This document shows positions 7,559-12,287 of a stretch of DNA of 12,287 nucleotides, piece by piece. Both the position numbers and the translations under genes were made by a program. The DNA comes from Alphaproteobacteria bacterium (GTDB lineage Bacteria; Pseudomonadota; Alphaproteobacteria; Acetobacterales; Acetobacteraceae): positions 1 to 12,287 of the forward strand of contig JAAFHD010000066.1 in NCBI GenBank assembly GCA_013298245.1, written 5' to 3'. Position 1 is the stretch's first letter; each line of letters starts with the position of its first letter. The notes beneath the pieces are model-generated. The model did no database searches. It had not been told where the DNA came from and saw only the letters and a list, made by a program, of their open reading frames with translations.

Positions 7559-8401
7559 ATGCCCGACACCGCGAACCAGCCCGTGATCCTGCAAGGCAAC
7601 CTGATGCAGGGGCGCCGCGGCTTGATCATGGGCGTGGCCAACCACCGTTCCATCGCCTGGGCCATTGCGCAGGCCGCGGCCGCGCAGGGCGCCGAAATCG
7701 CGTTTACCTTCCAGGGCGAGGCGCTGGAAAAGCGCGTGCGGCCGCTGGCCAACAGCATCGGCATGGACATGGTGCTGCCCTGCGATGTGGGCGATGACGC
7801 GCAGATGGACCAGGTGTTCGACGCGCTGGCCGGCAAGTGGGGGCGGATCGACTTTCTGGTGCATGCCATCGGGTTTGCGAACAAGGATTACCTGCGCGGG
7901 CGGTTCATCGACACGCCGCGGGATGTGTTTCTGCAGGCGCTGGATATTTCGTGCTTTTCCTTCGCGGCGACGGGACAGCGGGCGGCGGCGATCATGAACC
8001 CGGGCGGTTCGTTGCTGACGCTGTCATACCTGGGTGCTGAGAAATGGGTGCCGCATTACAATGTGATGGGCGTGGCCAAGGCGGCGCTGGAGGCGAGCGT
8101 GCGCTACATGGCGGCGGATTTGGGGCCGGACCAGATCAGGGTGAATGCGATTTCGGCCGGGCCGATCAAGACGCTGGCGGCGAGCGGGATTGGGGATTTC
8201 AACTATATTCTGAAGTGGAACCAGTATAATTCGCCGATGCGGCGGAATGTGGGGCTGGAGGAAGTGGGTGGGGCGGGGCTGTATTTGTTGTCGCCGCTGT
8301 CGAGTGGGGTGACGGGTGAGGTGCATCATGTGGATTGTGGGTATTTTATTAATGGGATGAAGAACCCGGATGCGCCGGATTTGACGATTGAGAGGGAGTA
8401 A
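7559..8401 (+). CDS. fabI: Enoyl-[acyl-carrier-protein] reductase, NADH type
   Basis: FabI reduces the enoyl-ACP double bond in each round of type II fatty acid synthesis. The 280-residue protein is a divergent short-chain dehydrogenase. The cofactor motif [13 protein letters not shown] lies at 25-37, and CDVGDD and LVHAIGFA (100-107) follow. The FabI active-site pattern [20 protein letters not shown] places Tyr157, Tyr167 and Lys174, the equivalents of Tyr146, Tyr156 and Lys163 in E. coli. [19 protein letters not shown] matches the substrate-loop region, and the end [15 protein letters not shown] is standard for the family. The ATG at 7559 gives the normal N-terminus; an in-frame ATG at 7505 would overlap pdxH's upstream region and adds atypical residues. 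Codon choice drifts strongly toward G/T-ending codons after about position 7900. FabI is the target of triclosan and isoniazid-class inhibitors; nothing here indicates resistance. Confidence 0.96.
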   Translation: MPDTANQPVILQGNLMQGRRGLIMGVANHRSIAWAIAQAAAAQGAEIAFTFQGEALEKRVRPLANSIGMDMVLPCDVGDDAQMDQVFDALAGKWGRIDFLVHAIGFANKDYLRGRFIDTPRDVFLQALDISCFSFAATGQRAAAIMNPGGSLLTLSYLGAEKWVPHYNVMGVAKAALEASVRYMAADLGPDQIRVNAISAGPIKTLAASGIGDFNYILKWNQYNSPMRRNVGLEEVGGAGLYLLSPLSSGVTGEVHHVDCGYFINGMKNPDAPDLTIERE

Positions 8402-8797
8402 GAGGCCGTTCGGGAGCGCCGGCGGCGGAGGATTCGTCAAGGATTGTTTGTCCCGGCGAAGGCCCAGCAGGTCTGGCCCATCCGCTTCTGGCTCGACCTC
8501 GAGCGCCCGTGATGCGCTCGACGGCTGGAGGGAGTTGTATTACAGGGAGGTCAACGCTGCGGATCAATCGTGAATTACTGGTTTGGGCGCCCGAGACAGC
8601 CAGTTTCCCGCTCCTGGAGGCTGCCACAAAGCTGGACATCAAGGCCGAGAGCCTAGTGGCCGGTGAGGTCGGCGATGCCGAGCCCATCCGCTCTGATCGG
8701 CCGTATGGTGAAGCAGTACCCGCGTTGTCTGCTGGTCTTCTACCTCGCCAGCCCACGCCGGGACCGGGGCGCTTTTGGTATTTCGAAGCCGAGGCCG
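8402..8797. other. Stretch after fabI with no recognisable gene; possible decayed coding sequence
   Basis: No gene could be assigned. On the plus strand a frame from 8509 to 8856 (115 codons) reads ELLVWAPETASFPLLEAATK and FWYFEAEAVSWKNVFFLP with coding-like codons. A different frame over 8663-8845 reads ALIGRMVKQYPRCLLVFYLA, and a third ending near 8513 reads VWPIRFWLDLERP. Protein-like stretches in several frames suggest frameshifted remains of one or more old genes, but no family is evident. The frame to 8856 overlaps the 3' end of the membrane-protein gene on the other strand. GC falls sharply near 8850. Confidence 0.3.
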
Positions 8798-9418
8798 TCA
8801 GCTGGAAGAACGTGTTCTTTTTGCCGCAGGGCGCGAGCGGTTTAACCCTTCTATAATTGCAAAGATCGAAGCAGAATAAGCACACACAGCCACAGCGAAT
8901 ATGAGCGCTAGGCTCAGCTGACGCGTGAGTATGACGCGTCGATCCCAAAGCCTGTCGGTAAGACCGCCAACGCCTTGGACCAATTCCACGCAGCTCATAC
9001 CGCCGGCTTGGTACTCGACAGCTAGTCGCTCCGGAACGGACCCTAGAAGGTCATCACCGATAACCACGAACGTTCGGGTCTGTTCTGCCGTGAAGTAGAA
9101 GCACGTCCACTCAGACAGCAGTATATAGTACAAAAATGTAAGTAGAATGGCACCGCCACCGACAGTTACAGCCGCCACAGCCCACCAGCTGGGGGACCGC
9201 TTGAGCCGCCGTGCAGCTATGAGAACAAGACCCAGAACAGCCGCACAGACAAATTGTACAAGAGGTAAAAACACTCCATTTGTAGGTGCATCAATCCAGG
9301 CATCAGGCGGGGGCATGACGAAGACCGAAATCACGCAAAGTGACCACGCTGCCAGTTGAGCAGGAACTACCCACGCAGCGTACGATTTTGGAAGTTCTAC
9401 GTCATTCGACGTTGACAT
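8798..9418 (-). CDS. Four-helix inner-membrane protein of unknown function, last gene of accessory operon
   Basis: The 206-residue product is not recognised. Hydrophobic segments lie at about 15-35, 48-69, 78-102 and 167-189. The charged cluster RRLKR (70-74) between segments 2 and 3 and the basic tail after segment 4 place both termini inside, which puts the 103-166 loop in the periplasm. That loop contains EWTCFYFTAEQTRTFVVIGDDLL and GGMSCVELV, so Cys106 and Cys143 could form a disulfide. The gene starts 18 nt after the preceding stop, with GGGA upstream of the ATG. Its final ~15 codons (from about 8845 down) lie in higher-GC DNA, so the original C-terminus may have been shorter. It may anchor or receive a signal from the three exported partners; that is inference. 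Confidence 0.72.
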   Translation of the reverse strand: MSTSNDVELPKSYAAWVVPAQLAAWSLCVISVFVMPPPDAWIDAPTNGVFLPLVQFVCAAVLGLVLIAARRLKRSPSWWAVAAVTVGGGAILLTFLYYILLSEWTCFYFTAEQTRTFVVIGDDLLGSVPERLAVEYQAGGMSCVELVQGVGGLTDRLWDRRVILTRQLSLALIFAVAVCAYSASIFAIIEGLNRSRPAAKRTRSSS

Positions 9419-9436
9419 GGCTTGATCCCAAAATTT

Positions 9437-10117
9437 TCAGGGTAGCGGTATGCGTAGGTTTATGTCATTCAGAGAGCCTGACAGCCCGACGTCTGCATCA
9501 TATTCAATGATCACTGCATCGCCTCTCAGCACAACAAATCTATAGCGGCCTGGCGGCACGCTACCGATGGAGGGACTAGTTGGCAAAGTGAAGAGATACA
9601 GAGGCGGTCTATCCGATCGAACCAATAGGCGGGGCGTTGCGCCCACGCGCAAGTCCATGATCCTCTCTTGTCCACGGGACGTTTCGACTTCGACGTTCAC
9701 AAGAGTGCGGGATCTCGCTCCTGGATTAAGGCCAAAAGTACCTGTGCGGCGTACGGCTTCTGCGGTGGAGGCTATCTCCGATGTGATCAAACGCGCAGTT
9801 TCCGGCCGGGACAACCGCGACTGGTCAAATAATTCTAAGTAGGCCAGGACTAATATGTAATATTCACGCAATTCACGTTCTCCAAGACGTGCCGAGCGAA
9901 GTACGCGCTCCAAATAACGAAACGAATTCTGCAATTCCGCGAAATCAAGAGGGCGTGACAACGAGCCATCTAATCTCTCTGCTTGCTCGATAGATGCTCT
10001 TGCTTCTTCAAAAATACCGCTAAGTGTCAAGATTTGTGCGAGCACACTCTTTGCGCCCAACACGGGAATGACACATATGGAAAGACATGCCGCATAAATG
10101 AGCCCGCGACTAACCAT
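9437..10117 (-). CDS. Exported protein with helical N-terminal part and beta-rich C-terminal part, unknown function
   Basis: This 226-residue protein is not recognised. Residues 1-27 are a Sec-type signal peptide ending VLA-Q. Residues ~35-125 are charged and probably helical (FEEARASIEQAERL, FRYLERVLRSARLGERELREYYILVLAYLELF), as in a helical-repeat bundle. From ~138 the sequence alternates like a beta-sandwich (RTLVNVEVETSRG, PPGRYRFVVLRGDAVIIEYDADVG), with a PPGRYRF turn similar to PEGA-like or Ig-like modules. No catalytic motif is visible. Its ATG overlaps the end of the preceding gene by 8 nt (ATGGTTAG), so translation is probably coupled. A binding or scaffold role in the periplasm is plausible. 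Confidence 0.75.
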   Translation of the reverse strand: MVSRGLIYAACLSICVIPVLGAKSVLAQILTLSGIFEEARASIEQAERLDGSLSRPLDFAELQNSFRYLERVLRSARLGERELREYYILVLAYLELFDQSRLSRPETARLITSEIASTAEAVRRTGTFGLNPGARSRTLVNVEVETSRGQERIMDLRVGATPRLLVRSDRPPLYLFTLPTSPSIGSVPPGRYRFVVLRGDAVIIEYDADVGLSGSLNDINLRIPLP

Positions 10118-10919
10118 CGTTGCGACCTATCGAATCCACTACGCCGCGGAACAAGGGCTGGAAATATTCCGCTTCGGCTGCCGGGCAGTATGCATACCAA
10201 GCCAGTAGAGGCTGATATCCGATCTCTGAGCCTCTCGCTTCATCAGTAGCCGGTTCGATAGTGACGTTTGAATCATCCAGGCCGACGGATTGCCTTGCGT
10301 TGATATCAGCAACTCGTGCGAAGAATACGCCGTAGACATGCAGTCGATCATTGTATCGTGTAGCGTATTCGCAGAACTGTATCGCGATATCCGACCAGCA
10401 TGCTCCTTCCGCCCATGCGCACCATCTCCGTGACATAAATGACATGCATGAAGCAGCACGCGAGATACCTCTTCTGCGCTGCCGTTCAGACGGCGGTCGA
10501 TCTTGAGCTCTATCGGTTAGAGCAAAATCATCCGGATACATAACGGGTCCAGACAGCATATAATCGATCATTGCGCGCGATGTTTCTGGGATGCTTTCTG
10601 GCATTCCGGAGTGTGGATTGGAGACGCCTAGACCTGCTCTGCGATCTAATGTTCGAACCATCCACCTGTCCTGAATGCCCAATCGACCCCCTCGAATGAG
10701 TGCAGGAAAAATATTAACGGGATAACGAATCCTTACCGGACGGTCGAAATCATCATCAGGGCCGATTTCACCAAAATATACTCGAATCGTAATCCATTGT
10801 GGTTGTTGGCGAGCTGTGGAATTCGGCGAGCGGGATTGTGCCACTGCGTTGTTCTGCGCAGGCAGCGCAGACGCTGCCAGTGCGGCGGCTACTCCTCGAC
10901 GTGGAATTTGTTTGCGCAT
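10110..10919 (-). CDS. Exported five-cysteine protein of unknown function with Tat-like signal
   Basis: The 269-residue product is not recognised. The N-terminus RKQIPRRGVAAALAASALP has a twin-arginine-like RRG start, a weakly hydrophobic Ala-rich core and a possible cut after AVA (25-27), which suggests Tat export. The mature part opens with WITIRVYFGEIG, then PVRIRYPVNIFPALIRGGRLG. The middle has a Cys/Trp-rich segment SCMSFMSRRWCAWAEGACW (157-175), then FCEYATRYND and a late YCPAAEAEYF. Cysteines are at 158, 167, 174, 183 and 245, enough for two disulfides plus one free thiol. The ATG at 10919 has AGGTGA just upstream, overlapping the stop of the metallopeptidase-like gene 8 nt before it. 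Its stop overlaps the next start. Codon use is mixed and AT-richer than the flanking housekeeping genes. Confidence 0.75.
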   Translation of the reverse strand: MRKQIPRRGVAAALAASALPAQNNAVAQSRSPNSTARQQPQWITIRVYFGEIGPDDDFDRPVRIRYPVNIFPALIRGGRLGIQDRWMVRTLDRRAGLGVSNPHSGMPESIPETSRAMIDYMLSGPVMYPDDFALTDRAQDRPPSERQRRRGISRAASCMSFMSRRWCAWAEGACWSDIAIQFCEYATRYNDRLHVYGVFFARVADINARQSVGLDDSNVTIEPATDEARGSEIGYQPLLAWYAYCPAAEAEYFQPLFRGVVDSIGRNDG

Positions 10920-10927
10920 AATTTCAC

Positions 10928-11683
10928 CTAGTCACCTTCGTCTTCAGGCAAGCGCCGAACGAGATCAATCCCGGCCCAGGCGGCCATCATGAGATCGCGC
11001 CCCTGCACTTGGTAGCCACTGGCAAACGAAATCCGTCGATCGTGCCCTCTGCCGTGGAAGTTTGTATTTCTGAATTCTAAATCCCCACGCGAAAAGAAAT
11101 CGTCAACCAAAAAAGATGCGGCGTCTATAGTGATTCCTCGACGCCAGCATGCCCAGCCGGCAAGAAAGTCGGCATGAAGTTCGATGGTACGATTGTTGTC
11201 ATTTTCTCCCCTTTGAACGTTCAATCTCGGTAGCTGCCAGACTAAAGGCTCTTCCGACGTTATTCCGAAATCATCGATCCCATGGTCAGATCGAGCCTGG
11301 TAGTGGTGCGCAACCTCATGTGCGAGCGCAGCGAACATAGTCTGCGTTCGAAATCGTCCGGTCAGTCGCTGGAAAAACTCTGCTCCGAACGCGACGGTGC
11401 GCTGCTCAAGGCTTGCCGTAGGACTGCATGGCGAGCCTTCAAAAACCATCAGCGTTGTCCGGACGCCAAATAGGCGATTTAACCAGGCAAATGGTTCTTG
11501 AAGGCTTCTCTCTATCGACTGTGATCGCCGCTCTGCTCCTGGCTGGCCGAGGTCTGGACATAGCCCTCCGTCAAGGCAAAGGCGCCCGATTGCCCTCCGA
11601 GATTCGGGCCGATTGCCGTCGGCCGCAAAGGCGATTGAGGGACCGAAGCACGAGCACAGTGTCAGCATTTCACGGCGTCGCAT
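10928..11683 (-). CDS. Exported HExxH zinc-metallopeptidase-like protein, first gene of accessory operon
   Basis: The product has 251 residues from the ATG at 11683. The N-terminus MRRREMLTLCSCFGPSIAFAA is a short Tat- or Sec-type signal with a likely cut after AFA. AALAHEVAHHYQ places the HExxH site at 122-126. ELHADFLAGWACW supplies a third ligand candidate, Glu168, and FHGRGHDRRISFASGYQ follows at about 210. The order HExxHHxQ, ELxADxxAG, HGxxxxRxxxFxxG resembles the YpfJ-type neutral zinc metallopeptidases, so all expected ligands are present and activity is plausible. Cysteines at 36, 42, 86 and 179 of the mature chain could form disulfides. Start choice: GGTGAG sits 5-6 nt upstream of 11683; the frame continues to an ATG at 11797, but that extension has no signal and no good ribosome site. 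Substrate unknown. Confidence 0.78.
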   Translation of the reverse strand: MRRREMLTLCSCFGPSIAFAADGNRPESRRAIGRLCLDGGLCPDLGQPGAERRSQSIERSLQEPFAWLNRLFGVRTTLMVFEGSPCSPTASLEQRTVAFGAEFFQRLTGRFRTQTMFAALAHEVAHHYQARSDHGIDDFGITSEEPLVWQLPRLNVQRGENDNNRTIELHADFLAGWACWRRGITIDAASFLVDDFFSRGDLEFRNTNFHGRGHDRRISFASGYQVQGRDLMMAAWAGIDLVRRLPEDEGD

Positions 11684-12214
11684 GGACTCACCATATTTCA
11701 AACTGGAAGACCAGCAGGTGCACGTCCCTTTGGTCAGACAGCACAGTGGCTTTGGTGCACGATAGATAAGACGTTTTTGACGGGAAGGGAACAACATAGT
11801 TCATGCGACCGTGCTTCGGCTCCGCGAGCTTTGCTCCTTTGGCCGCGCCCAGCTCCCGGCTGTGAGTTAAAGCTGGGACAATCGGCGGGTGCTTTTGACA
11901 TGCCAGCCGCATTTTCCCAATGACTGTGCACCGTCGTAATGTATGGGGGCGAAGCTCTTTTCTAGACCCCGTTCGTGACCACGTTGAGTAGATCAGCCGA
12001 TCGACGCCTCGACCACCCACACCTTCACGGTCTCAGGTTGGCCGCGGGCCGCCAGCAGGAGGAGAACCACGAGAATGCCGACACTTCGGCCTTGGGTGGC
12101 GGCGGGTGCTCGCGGGCATGAAGCAGACCGTCCGCTCACGGCACAAGCCGACCGCCCTAGCATTGCCGCGAGTCCGTAACGACAGGCGCCACCGAACGAT
12201 GATAACATCCCCCC
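11684..12214. other. Gene-poor stretch upstream of the accessory operon
   Basis: No convincing gene was found on either strand. A minus frame at 11688-12020 (110 codons) ends just before the metallopeptidase start, but its composition is not protein-like, and a frame at 11993-12277 is low-complexity at its start. On the minus strand a weak promoter candidate for the operon is TTGTTC near 11790 with TCTTAT 17 bp later; it matches consensus poorly. The composition changes from mixed to high GC after about 12000, so the right junction of the accessory block probably lies here. Confidence 0.35.
11848..11877. repeat. 7 bp inverted repeat upstream of the accessory operon
   Basis: CCCAGCT (11848-11854) and AGCTGGG (11871-11877) are perfect inverted arms with a 16 nt spacer. 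They lie about 165-195 bp upstream of the first gene of the accessory operon. It could be an operator or a weak hairpin; no T-run follows. Confidence 0.3.
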
Positions 12215-12287
12215 ATGACACCCCGCCGCCCCCTCCTCCTCCTCCTCGCCACCCCTTTCCTGCCCACCCACGCCCAAACCCCCACTC
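12215..12287 (+). CDS. Start of an exported-protein gene, cut by window edge
   Basis: From the ATG at 12215 the frame stays open to the edge and reads MTPRRPLLLLLATPFLPTHA, then QTP. This is a typical signal peptide: basic RR start, a run of five leucines and a likely cut after THA. Codons are C-ending as in the high-GC chromosome. No Shine-Dalgarno is visible in the C-rich bases just upstream. Only 24 residues are available, so function cannot be assigned. Confidence 0.6.
   Translation, partial: MTPRRPLLLLLATPFLPTHAQTPT

Larger units (their letters stand above)
8846..11800. other. Lower-GC accessory block, probably horizontally acquired
   Basis: Base composition drops abruptly near 8850 (a line within the block, 10021-10080, is about 48% GC, against about 73% for 6421-6480) and rises again toward 12000. 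The block contains the four-gene envelope operon. No integrase, transposase, tRNA or flanking direct repeat was seen, so the mechanism of acquisition is unknown. Confidence 0.55.

Noticed and set aside
8349..8948. Minus-strand open frame of 199 codons after fabI
   Set aside because: It overlaps the fabI 3' end and the membrane-protein gene in another frame and has a Ser/Arg/Pro-rich composition typical of chance frames in high-GC DNA.
11895..11900. Perfect TTGACA (-35 consensus) on the plus strand
   Set aside because: No -10-like hexamer at 15-19 bp (only CAATGA-like sequence), and no plus-strand gene follows within 300 bp.
11688..12020. Minus-strand open frame of 110 codons just ahead of the metallopeptidase gene
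   Set aside because: It ends 4 nt before the next start, which is suggestive, but it has no ribosome site, no domain and irregular codon use. Kept only as part of the gene-poor stretch.
1..12287. CRISPR array, rRNA or tRNA genes, complete insertion sequence
   Set aside because: No regularly spaced repeats, no cloverleaf-like segment and no transposase motif were seen. The only repeated DNA is the RTX repeats and the pirin 3' end pair.

Overview
The window looks like chromosome of a high-GC alphaproteobacterium, most likely an Acetobacteraceae member of the Roseomonas type. The reasons are the very high GC with strong C/G third-position bias, a pdxH/fabI neighbourhood of alphaproteobacterial style, a pirin, and a cysteine-free RTX protein with repeated modules. 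The genus is inference. Sampled lines are about 73% GC in the housekeeping part (6421-6480) and about 48% in the right-hand accessory block (10021-10080).

Left part (1-7482, all on the minus strand, so read right to left). The block starts with pdxH (6904-7482), whose stop overlaps the start of a two-domain APH-like/P-loop kinase (5453-6904). A tandem universal stress protein follows 28 bp later (4546-5424). After a 111 bp spacer holding two hairpins comes a pirin-family cupin (3733-4434), which ends in a terminator-like hairpin. Next is a 902-residue secreted RTX protein (763-3471). Just beyond it lies a short relic of a second pirin 3' end (655-747), which repeats the end of the intact pirin gene. 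The left edge cuts an exported TIM-barrel glycosidase-like protein (1-582).

Centre. fabI (7559-8401, plus strand) is divergent from pdxH across a 76 bp gap. Its codon choice changes from C-ending to G/T-ending along its length. Between fabI and the next block (8402-8797) there is no recognisable gene, only possible decayed coding sequence.

Right part (8798-11683, minus strand). Four tightly packed genes have lower GC and codon use unlike the rest. In transcription order they are an exported HExxH metallopeptidase-like protein, an exported five-cysteine protein of 269 residues, an exported helical/beta protein of 226 residues, and a four-helix membrane protein. Gaps are 8 nt, an 8 nt overlap and 18 nt, so this is very probably one operon. 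All four products are predicted to act in or across the inner membrane and periplasm. I recognise no named system; this is the best candidate for an undescribed one and was probably acquired horizontally. Upstream, 11684-12214 has no convincing gene. At 12215 a new high-GC exported-protein gene begins and runs off the right edge.
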